Assembly (NCBI RefSeq): GCF_015752155.1 | Contig: NZ_JADOVI010000015.1 | Location: 1-64,000 of the forward strand | Reading direction: 5' to 3' | Length of the DNA: 64,000 bases | Origin: Cryobacterium sp. MP_M3 | Lineage (GTDB): Bacteria; Actinomycetota; Actinomycetes; Actinomycetales; Microbacteriaceae | Shown: piece after piece, positions 57,846-64,000 of the stretch | Layout: each line of letters opens with the position of its first letter | Position numbering within the stretch: position 1 is the first letter of the stretch | Translations under genes and position numbers: made by a program | The notes under the pieces: generated by a model | Database searches by the model: none | What the model was told of the DNA's origin: nothing | The model's input: the letters and a program-made list of their open reading frames with translations, nothing else

Positions 57846-58651
57846 GGTCGGCCGGCATCCGTCACGGTGTCGGTGGTCCCGGGTTCTGCCGGTTCTGCCG
57901 CCTGCGGCTCTGCGTCGGGCCCGCGCTCGGACTCGGGCTCGGGTGCCTCGGAGACGAAACCGACCGGCGCGAGGGCGTCGCCGATGACGCCGGCGATGGC
58001 GTCCCGGGAGATCACGCCGCTGCGCACGATGACGAGCTTGCCGCCGTTCGTGGCGAACCGGGTGGCGTCGACGATCGTCGACGAGGTGTCGCCGGGGCGG
58101 TCGCCGATCGGCTCGTAGTCGATGCCGGCCACTCCCCCGTCGAGGTAGACGGCGACGCTGGAGCCGAGCATGTCCTCCGCGCCGATCGCGTCGATCGCCG
58201 AGGGGAGTCCGCTGGAGTTGGCGGAGGAGACGGCCAGCGGGCCGGTCTCGGACAGAAGGTCGAGCGCGATCTTGTTGCGCGGCATCCGCAGGGCCACGGT
58301 GCCCCTCGTGTCGCCGAGGTCCCAGACCAGCGACGGCTGGGCGTTGAGCACCACGGTGAGGCCGCCCGGCCAGAAGGCGGCCACGAGGTCACGCACCGGC
58401 GGGGGCACGTCCTGGGCCAGCGCGTCGAGGGTGGGGATGCCGGGGATGAGCACGGGCGGCGGCGACGTGCGGTCGCGGCCCTTGGCGTCGAGCAGGCGCT
58501 GCACCGCCTCGGGGCTGAAGGCGTCCGCCGCGACGCCGTAGACCGTGTCGGTGGGGATGACGACGAGCGCGCCGCGACCGATGGCCGAGCGTGCGAGTCT
58601 CATGCCGGCCGCGTATTCAGTGTCGACCGAGCAGTCGTAGATGCGTGTCAT
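57842..58651 (-). CDS. L-threonylcarbamoyladenylate synthase
   Basis: Sua5/YrdC-family enzymes make threonylcarbamoyl-AMP for the t6A37 tRNA modification. The YrdC domain spans about residues 10-210: VVIPTDTVYGVAADAF near 30, the AFWPGGLTVVL motif near 92, RMPRNKIAL and LAVSSANSSGLPS near 140. A low-complexity Glu/Pro/Ala tail of about 45 residues ends the 269-residue protein, and there is no Sua5 C-terminal domain. TAGAAT 9 nt before the ATG suggests a transcript with an almost absent leader. The stop overlaps wecA. Confidence 0.95.
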   Translation of the reverse strand: MTRIYDCSVDTEYAAGMRLARSAIGRGALVVIPTDTVYGVAADAFSPEAVQRLLDAKGRDRTSPPPVLIPGIPTLDALAQDVPPPVRDLVAAFWPGGLTVVLNAQPSLVWDLGDTRGTVALRMPRNKIALDLLSETGPLAVSSANSSGLPSAIDAIGAEDMLGSSVAVYLDGGVAGIDYEPIGDRPGDTSSTIVDATRFATNGGKLVIVRSGVISRDAIAGVIGDALAPVGFVSEAPEPESERGPDAEPQAAEPAEPGTTDTVTDAGRP

Positions 58652-58723
58652 TGGGGTCCGATTCTAGTGCAGGCGACTTGCCGGAGGCTGGGTGGTCTTC
58701 CCGAGCCCTCCCGGCCGGCGGTC

Positions 58724-59623
58724 CTAGGCCCTGGCGGGGGCGACGGCGGTGGTCGCGCGGTCGCGCGTCGTGTAATCGCGGTGGGTGGCCGGGGAACGCC
58801 AGCCGTCGGCGCTGAGAAGGGCCCGGATCTCCGCCCCCTGCAGCTCACCGTGCTCGATCACGAGCACCCCGCCGGGGCGGAGCAGGCGCAGCGCCGTGCG
58901 GGAGACGTGCCGCACCACGTCGAGGCCGTCCGGCCCGCCGAACAGGGCATGGGCCGGGTCGAAGAGCCGCACCTCCGGGTCGCGCGGGATCGCGTCCGCC
59001 GGGATGTAGGGCGGGTTTGAGATGACCACGGCCACCGCGCCGTCGAGTTCGGTGAAGGCGTCGGCCAGGTCGCCGAAGACGAGGGTGGCGTTGCCGGCAC
59101 CGACCTGGGCGAAATTGCGGGTGGTCCACGGGAACGCCTCCGGCGAGTTCTCCACCGCGAAGACCCGCGAGTGGGGCACCTCGACGGCCATGGCCAGCGC
59201 GATGGCACCGCTGCCGGTGCCGAGGTCCACCGCGATCGGCTCCGGGTCGGGCATCGCCCGCAGCGCATCGATCGCGAACTGGGCCACCTGCTCGGTCTCC
59301 GGCCGGGGCACGAAGACCCCGGGACCGACCAGCAGCTCGATCCCGCGGAACGGCGCCCGGCCGGTGATGTGCTGGAGGGGTTCGCGGAGCGCCCGGCGCC
59401 GCACGAGCTCGAGGATGGCGGCGGCATCCGTCTCGGCCAGTCCGGAGCGCAGGATGCCGGCGGCCTGCACCTGGCCGCGGCTCTGCCCGAGCACATGCCC
59501 GATCAGCAGGTCGGCATCGACCTCCGGGTCGCCGATGCCGGCCCGGCCGAGCGTTTCGATCGCCCGATCTCGGATTTCGTCGACGGTTGATGGAATGGAA
59601 TGGTCGCTCGGCGGTGTTGTCAC
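58724..59623 (-). CDS. prmC: Peptide chain release factor N5-glutamine methyltransferase
   Basis: PrmC methylates the Gln of the GGQ motif in RF1 and RF2. The 299 residues have a helical N-terminal domain and a SAM domain with VDLGTGSGAIALAMA near residue 145 and the catalytic NPPY in VISNPPYIPAD near 210. GTG is the start; TACATT lies 7 nt upstream, suggesting leaderless transcription. Its usual neighbour prfA is 3.5 kb away here, with cysK-cysE and two other genes between. Confidence 0.96.
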   Translation of the reverse strand: MTTPPSDHSIPSTVDEIRDRAIETLGRAGIGDPEVDADLLIGHVLGQSRGQVQAAGILRSGLAETDAAAILELVRRRALREPLQHITGRAPFRGIELLVGPGVFVPRPETEQVAQFAIDALRAMPDPEPIAVDLGTGSGAIALAMAVEVPHSRVFAVENSPEAFPWTTRNFAQVGAGNATLVFGDLADAFTELDGAVAVVISNPPYIPADAIPRDPEVRLFDPAHALFGGPDGLDVVRHVSRTALRLLRPGGVLVIEHGELQGAEIRALLSADGWRSPATHRDYTTRDRATTAVAPARA

Positions 59624-59707
59624 TCTTTGGAATGTAATGCACTCGCACGCCCAATGCCGTGGCCGTAGGCTAGGCGAGGTCCCAGACCCCGATTGAAAGG
59701 CTCCCCG

Positions 59708-60646
59708 ATGCCCGCACAGATCTACTCCGACATCACCGCTGCTGTTGGCGGGACTCCGCTGGTCAAACTGAACCGCCTCACCGCGGGCCTGGACGCGACC
59801 GTGCTGGTGAAGCTGGAGTTCTACAACCCCTCCGGCAGTGTGAAGGACCGGATCGGCATCGCGATCGTCGACGCCGCCGAAGCCTCGGGAGAACTCACCC
59901 CCGGCGGGACCATCGTCGAAGGCACCAGCGGCAACACCGGCATCGCCCTCGCCATGGTCGGCGCGGCCCGCGGCTACAAGGTCATCCTGGCCATGCCGGA
60001 CACCATGAGCAAGGAACGCCGCCTGCTACTGCGCGCCTACGGCGCCGAGATTGTGCTGACCCCGGGCGCCGAGGGAATGCGCGGCGCGGTCACGAAGGCG
60101 GAGGAGATCGCCGCGAACACGCCCGGCGCCGTGCTCGCCCGCCAGTTCGACAACCCCGCCAACCCTGCCATCCACCGTGCGACCACCGGCGTGGAGATCT
60201 GGGACGACACCGACGGCGCCGTCGACATCCTCGTCGCGGGCATCGGCACCGGCGGAACCATCACGGGTGCCGGCCAGTTGCTCAAGGAGCGCAAGAGCTC
60301 CGTGCGGGTGATCGCGGTCGAACCGATCGACTCCCCCATCCTCACGGGCGGCAAGCCGGGCCCGCACAAGATCCAGGGCATCGGGCCGAACTTCGTGCCT
60401 GCGATCCTCGACACCCACGTCTACGACGAGGTGACGGATGTGACCCTCGCCGACTCCCTCGCCACCGCGCGCAGCCTCGCCACCGATGAGGGCATCCTCT
60501 CGGGCATCTCGGGCGGATCCGCGGTCTGGGCCGCGATCGAGCAGGCGAAGCGACCGGAGAACGCCGGCAAGGTCATCGTGGCCATCATGCCGAGCTTCGG
60601 CGAACGCTACCTCTCTACCGTGCTCTACGAAGACCTGCTGGACTAG
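59708..60646 (+). CDS. cysK: Cysteine synthase (O-acetylserine sulfhydrylase)
   Basis: CysK makes cysteine from O-acetylserine and sulfide with PLP. The 312-residue fold II enzyme has the PLP lysine K46 in GSVKDRIG, the substrate loop [11 protein letters not shown] near residue 75, the phosphate loop [12 protein letters not shown] near 180 and the C-terminal SGGSAVWA. The C-terminal region resembles CysK1-type enzymes that bind CysE. GAAAGG precedes the ATG. It forms an operon with cysE. Confidence 0.97.
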   Translation: MPAQIYSDITAAVGGTPLVKLNRLTAGLDATVLVKLEFYNPSGSVKDRIGIAIVDAAEASGELTPGGTIVEGTSGNTGIALAMVGAARGYKVILAMPDTMSKERRLLLRAYGAEIVLTPGAEGMRGAVTKAEEIAANTPGAVLARQFDNPANPAIHRATTGVEIWDDTDGAVDILVAGIGTGGTITGAGQLLKERKSSVRVIAVEPIDSPILTGGKPGPHKIQGIGPNFVPAILDTHVYDEVTDVTLADSLATARSLATDEGILSGISGGSAVWAAIEQAKRPENAGKVIVAIMPSFGERYLSTVLYEDLLD

Positions 60647-60675
60647 GCCGGGGAACAGGGCAGGCCGAAGCCGAA

Positions 60676-61254
60676 ATGGGCGTCTTTTCCACCATCCGCG
60701 AGGACATCGCGATGGCGCGCGCCCACGACCCGGCCGCGCGCAGCAATACCGAAGTCTTCCTCGCCTACAGCGGCCTGCACGCGGTCTGGTCGTACCGGCT
60801 CTCACACCGCCTCTGGAGCGCCGGCCTCCGACTGCCGGCCCGGCTGGTGTCCCAGTTCACCCGGTTCCTGACGGGGATTGAGATTCACCCGGGCGCCACG
60901 ATCGGCCGGCGCCTGTTCATCGACCACGGCATGGGCGTCGTGATCGGGGAGACGGCCGAGATCGGCGACGACGTCATGCTCTACCACGGCGTCACCCTCG
61001 GCGGGAAGACCCGGCACGGGGTGGTGCGCGGCGAGAAGCGGCATCCGACCCTGCGGGACGGCGTGACCGTCGGTGCCGGCGCGAAGATCCTCGGACCGGT
61101 CACGATCGGGGCCTGGAGCACGATCGGCGCCAACGCCGTCGTCACGAAGGATGCCCCGGCCAAGTCGCTGCTCCTCGGGATCCCCGCGGTGATCCAGCCG
61201 GTCAAGGCGGAAACGATCGAAGCCGCCCGCGGGCTCCCCCTCACCGACGACTGA
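60676..61254 (+). CDS. cysE: Serine O-acetyltransferase
   Basis: CysE makes O-acetylserine, the CysK substrate. At 192 residues it is the short EpsC-like form. The left-handed beta-helix domain shows [21 protein letters not shown] near residue 75, with catalytic His in FIDHG and in LYHGVTLGG, then [20 protein letters not shown]. The C-terminus does not end in Ile, unlike many CysE tails that insert into CysK. It lies 29 nt after cysK. Confidence 0.96.
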   Translation: MGVFSTIREDIAMARAHDPAARSNTEVFLAYSGLHAVWSYRLSHRLWSAGLRLPARLVSQFTRFLTGIEIHPGATIGRRLFIDHGMGVVIGETAEIGDDVMLYHGVTLGGKTRHGVVRGEKRHPTLRDGVTVGAGAKILGPVTIGAWSTIGANAVVTKDAPAKSLLLGIPAVIQPVKAETIEAARGLPLTDD

Positions 61255-61263
61255 GGTCACCGG

Positions 61264-61319
61264 CGCTCCACCGCTCCACCGCTCCACCGCTCCACCGCTC
61301 CACCGCTCCACCGCTCCAC
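61264..61319. repeat. Perfect 8-bp x 7 tandem repeat (CGCTCCAC)
   Basis: Seven uninterrupted copies of CGCTCCAC fill the gap after cysE and end 2 nt before GAAGGA, the ribosome site of the oxygenase gene. Copies are identical, which suggests recent slippage and possible length variation. Confidence 0.95.
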
Positions 61320-61337
61320 ACGAAGGATGCTGACACC

Positions 61338-62360
61338 ATGATCTCCGAATCCGCCACCTCACCCGTTTCCCCCGGGCTGCCCGTGCTCGACCTGTCCCGC
61401 CTGGATGGGAGCGAGGCGGAGGCGGAGCGCTTTCGCAGCGACCTGCGCGAGGCGACGCACGAGTACGGCTTCTTCTACCTCACCGGCCACGGCGTGCCGG
61501 CGGACCTGGTCGAACGGGTGATGCGCACGGCGCGCGCGTTCTTCGACCTGCCCGAGGCCGACAAGACGGCGATCGAGAACCTGCAGAGCCCGCAATTCCG
61601 CGGCTACACCCGGGTGGGCGGCGAACTCACCCAGGGCACGGTCGACTGGCGCGAGCAGATCGACATCGGCCCCGAGCGCCCCCAGACCACGGGCGGGGCA
61701 GACTACCTCCGCCTCGAGGGCCCCAACCAGTGGCCGGCCGCCCTGCCCGAGCTGCGCGAGGTGATGACCCTGTGGCGGGAGGAACTCAACGCCGTCGCGC
61801 TGCGCCTGATGCGGGCGTGGGCGCTCTCGCTCGGCGCCGACGAGCACGTCTTCGACGCGGCGTTCGCGGAGAAGCCGTTCACGCTGATCAAGATCGTGCG
61901 CTACCCGGGCAAGTCCGACCCGACGCCGAGACAGGGGGTGGGCGCGCACAAGGATTCGGGTGTGCTGACGCTCCTCTTCGTCGAGCCGGGCAAGGGCGGC
62001 CTGCAGGTCGAAAAAGATTCGGGCTGGATCGACGCTCCCCCGCTCGACGGCGCATTCGTGGTGAACATCGGCGAGCTGCTCGAGGTGGCCACCGACGGTT
62101 ACCTCAAGGCCACCGTGCACCGGGTGATCTCGCCGCTCATCGGCGACGACCGTATCTCGATCCCGTTCTTCTTCGGGCCGGCCCTCGACGCGACGATCCC
62201 TCTGCTTGCCCTGCCAGAGTCACTGCAGGCGCCGGGGATCACCGTCGACCCCGAGAACCCGATCTTCACGACCTACGGGGAGAACGCGTTGAAGAGCCGC
62301 CTCCGCGCGCATCCGGATGTCGCGGCGATCCACCACCCGGACCTGCTCGGCGACGCCTGA
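61338..62360 (+). CDS. Fe(II)/2-oxoglutarate oxygenase, isopenicillin-N-synthase-like
   Basis: This 340-residue cytosolic oxygenase has the DIOX_N region (YGFFYLTGHGVP near residue 42) and a double-stranded beta-helix core. The iron triad is H204, D206 (AHKDSG) and H261 (TVHRVIS), with R272-x-S274 as the 2-oxoglutarate site. The substrate cannot be deduced. GAAGGA stands 10 nt before the ATG, directly after the octamer repeat. It follows cysK-cysE on the same strand and may be cotranscribed, but no functional tie is shown. Confidence 0.92.
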   Translation: MISESATSPVSPGLPVLDLSRLDGSEAEAERFRSDLREATHEYGFFYLTGHGVPADLVERVMRTARAFFDLPEADKTAIENLQSPQFRGYTRVGGELTQGTVDWREQIDIGPERPQTTGGADYLRLEGPNQWPAALPELREVMTLWREELNAVALRLMRAWALSLGADEHVFDAAFAEKPFTLIKIVRYPGKSDPTPRQGVGAHKDSGVLTLLFVEPGKGGLQVEKDSGWIDAPPLDGAFVVNIGELLEVATDGYLKATVHRVISPLIGDDRISIPFFFGPALDATIPLLALPESLQAPGITVDPENPIFTTYGENALKSRLRAHPDVAAIHHPDLLGDA

Positions 62361-62364
62361 GAAC

Positions 62365-62883
62365 TCAGCCGAAGTAGGTGATGTCCCAGTGGCTGCCCTC
62401 GTCGGCGTAGATGTTCCCGGAGGCCGCCTGGTATTGGGGAGCGCCGTCGCCGCGGTCGGCGATCCGGGTGAATGACCCGGTGATGTACGCGTTGTTGCAG
62501 TTGTTGTGGGAGATGTCGATCTTGTAGCCGTTGTAGTGGCTGTAGGTGCCGGACGCGTGCCCCACCTCGGTTCCCCCGGTGATGTTGATCGCGCACCCGC
62601 TCGCGTTGCGGAGCGTGACGATGCCCGACACGGAACTCTGGTTGACCTGGTCGAACGAGGTGCAGGTGGAGTTCGACCGCGTCGAGCAATTTCCGCTCGA
62701 GCTCCAGGTCACTCCGGCCGCCCGGAACTGCGACTCCGCGGATGCCTGGGACACCTTGGTGACCGCGTAGGCCGGGGCGCTGATTCCGACGACGCTGACG
62801 ACGGAGACGACGAGGCCGGCGAAAGCCATCCCCAGCTTCGTCGTACGAGGATTCGTGGTTTCGATCTTCGCGACTGCGCGCAT
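62365..62883 (-). CDS. Secreted small protein with M15-peptidase-like metal motif
   Basis: The 172-residue protein has a signal peptide (cleavage likely after AYA at residue 40) and a mature domain of about 130 residues. It shows SHYNGYKIDIS with H116 and D123, and EGSHWDITY with E162 and H165. This spacing, H-x6-D followed by E-x2-H, is that of M15 D-Ala-D-Ala peptidases such as VanX. Four cysteines (C66, C74, C97, C129) may form disulfides. I remember similar uncharacterised actinobacterial exoproteins. Peptidase activity is an inference. It is convergent with the oxygenase, ending 4 nt from it. Confidence 0.85.
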   Translation of the reverse strand: MRAVAKIETTNPRTTKLGMAFAGLVVSVVSVVGISAPAYAVTKVSQASAESQFRAAGVTWSSSGNCSTRSNSTCTSFDQVNQSSVSGIVTLRNASGCAINITGGTEVGHASGTYSHYNGYKIDISHNNCNNAYITGSFTRIADRGDGAPQYQAASGNIYADEGSHWDITYFG

Positions 62884-63050
62884 GGGCCGGCTCCTGGTCT
62901 CGCCCGACTCCGCCGATCGGCCGGCGGCCGGTCGTGCGGCACCCGGGCGCCTCAGTCCACCCTGCGCTGCCCTCGCGACGCAGTCAACGCCGGTGCGCGG
63001 AGTTCACCGGGAGTTCGGCGAACGGGTGGCACCCTCGCCGAGATACGCCG

Positions 63051-63094
63051 TTCCGGTCGAGGCCGACCCGCGGAACGGGCGGCCTCGACCGGAA
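63051..63094. terminator. Long GC hairpin after prfA
   Basis: TTCCGGTCGAGGCCG (63051-63065) pairs perfectly with CGGCCTCGACCGGAA (63080-63094), and a further CCCG/CGGG pair lies in the loop. It begins 20 nt after the prfA stop on the minus strand. There is no T-run, as often in actinobacteria. Confidence 0.75.
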
Positions 63095-63114
63095 AGGTCG
63101 ATCTGGAGGGGTGG

Positions 63115-64000
63115 TCAGTCGTGGTCGCCGATCTCGGCCAGACGAGTCGCCTCGTCGGCGGTGATGCAGGAATCGATCACGGCGTCGAGGGCGCCGTTCA
63201 TGACGGTGTCCAGGTTGTAGGCCTTGTAACCGGTGCGGTGGTCCGCGATCCGGTTCTCCGGGAAGTTGTACGTGCGGATGCGCTCCGACCGGTCCATGGT
63301 GCGGATCTGGCCCTTGCGCACGAGAGACGCCGCCGCATCGATCTCTTCCTGCTGGCGGGCGAGGACGCGAGCACGCAGAACGCGCATGCCGGCTTCCTTG
63401 TTCTGAAGCTGGCTCTTCTCGTTCTGCATGGCCACGACGATGCCGGTCGGAAGGTGGGTGATCCGCACGGCGGAGTCGGTCGTGTTGACCGACTGGCCGC
63501 CGGGTCCGCTGGACCGGTACACGTCGATCTTGAGGTCGTTGGCGTTGATCTCGACCTCTTCGGGCTCGTCCACCTCGGGGAAGACCAGCACGCCGGCCGC
63601 CGAGGTGTGGATGCGTCCTTGCGACTCGGTCGCCGGCACCCGCTGAACGCGGTGCACGCCACCCTCGTATTTCAGGTGCGCCCAGACGCCTTCCGCGGGG
63701 TCGCTGGACGACCCCTTGATCGCGAGCTGGATGTCCTTGATCCCGCCGAGGTCGCTCGTGGTCTGCTCGATGATCTCGGTTTTCCACTTTTTCGACTCGG
63801 CGTAGTGCAGGTACATCCGGAGCAGGTCGGCGGCGAACAGTGCGGATTCTGCTCCGCCCTCCCCCATCTTGATCTCCATGATCACGTCGCGGGCGTCGAG
63901 CGGGTCGCGCGGGATCAGCAGACGGCGCAGCTTTTCGGCTGCGGCTTCCAGCTGTTCCGTCAACCCGGGGATCTCTGCGGCGAAGTCGGCGTCTTCATCG
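63115..64000 (-). CDS. prfA: Peptide chain release factor 1 (5' end beyond window)
   Basis: RF1 ends translation at UAA and UAG. The visible 294 C-terminal residues contain the codon-recognition PAT tripeptide (RVPATESQG), the catalytic GGQ in [10 protein letters not shown] and the closing [17 protein letters not shown]. The PAT motif separates RF1 from RF2. The frame is open at position 64000, so the N-terminal domain lies outside the window. PrmC, encoded at 58724-59623, should methylate the GGQ glutamine. Confidence 0.97.
   Translation of the reverse strand, partial: DEDADFAAEIPGLTEQLEAAAEKLRRLLIPRDPLDARDVIMEIKMGEGGAESALFAADLLRMYLHYAESKKWKTEIIEQTTSDLGGIKDIQLAIKGSSSDPAEGVWAHLKYEGGVHRVQRVPATESQGRIHTSAAGVLVFPEVDEPEEVEINANDLKIDVYRSSGPGGQSVNTTDSAVRITHLPTGIVVAMQNEKSQLQNKEAGMRVLRARVLARQQEEIDAAASLVRKGQIRTMDRSERIRTYNFPENRIADHRTGYKAYNLDTVMNGALDAVIDSCITADEATRLAEIGDHD

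Noticed and set aside
59708..62883. Natural-product gene cluster built around cysK, cysE and the 2OG oxygenase
   Set aside because: CysK and CysE are standard cysteine synthesis enzymes, and there is no synthetase, carrier, transporter or regulator beside them.

Overview
The window is chromosomal DNA of a high-GC actinobacterium. Codon use, the gene set and the order prfA-prmC-sua5-wecA-atpI-atpBEFHAGDC (the mycobacterial order is alike) point to Actinomycetia. The CYTH-CHAD protein, the DUF3516-type helicase and the sequence style suggest Microbacteriaceae, perhaps near Cryobacterium or Leifsonia; the genus is a guess. Almost everything is core or common accessory metabolism. I see no phage, integrase, insertion sequence or CRISPR array.

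Layout. 92-6469 (minus): ferritin, mazG, mfd, pth, rplY. 6802-9852: gnd, an AbiEi-like protein and a small membrane protein. 9987-13127: prs, glmU and tRNA-Gln on minus, with a divergent MarR regulator. 13376-17617: CYTH-CHAD protein and a methionine importer (metQ-metN-metI). 17795-25355 (minus): rsmI, metG, tatD-rsmA-ispE and an ABC-F ATPase. 25395-29418 (plus): protein mannosyltransferase, fatty-acid desaturase, YeiH-type carrier. 29460-33519: sarcosine-oxidase-like flavoenzyme, CoA-binding protein, serine dehydratase, LysM lipoprotein. 33557-39434: Gfo/Idh oxidoreductase, large helicase, membrane molybdopterin oxidoreductase, DksA/TraR-like protein. 39467-46012: TetR-controlled heterodimeric ABC exporter, aldo-keto reductase, an Ald/PNT-family enzyme. 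46115-47250: ogt-tag alkylation repair pair. 47287-58651 (minus): sua5-wecA-atpI-atpBEFHAGDC, then yaaA and mdh. 58724-64000: prmC and prfA, separated by cysK-cysE-2OG oxygenase on plus and a secreted minus-strand protein that has the metal ligands of M15 peptidases.

How the genes work together. The long minus-strand blocks couple translation and RNA modification (rsmA, rsmI, metG, pth, prfA, prmC, sua5), envelope precursors (glmU, ispE, wecA) and energy (atp operon, mdh). Smaller units handle cysteine and methionine supply, one-carbon and serine turnover, and drug export.

The most notable signals are not single genes. First, many transcription units have a -10 hexamer only 6-7 nt before the start codon, which predicts leaderless mRNAs. 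Second, the octamer CGGATGCC/GGCATCCG is strongly over-represented in all frames. Third, there is a small family of long intergenic hairpins whose two arms co-vary. Fourth, pth, and possibly atpB, appears to start at CTG behind a good Shine-Dalgarno sequence. Fifth, a perfect 8-bp x 7 tandem repeat sits just before the ribosome binding site of the 2OG oxygenase. I found no clearly new multi-gene system.
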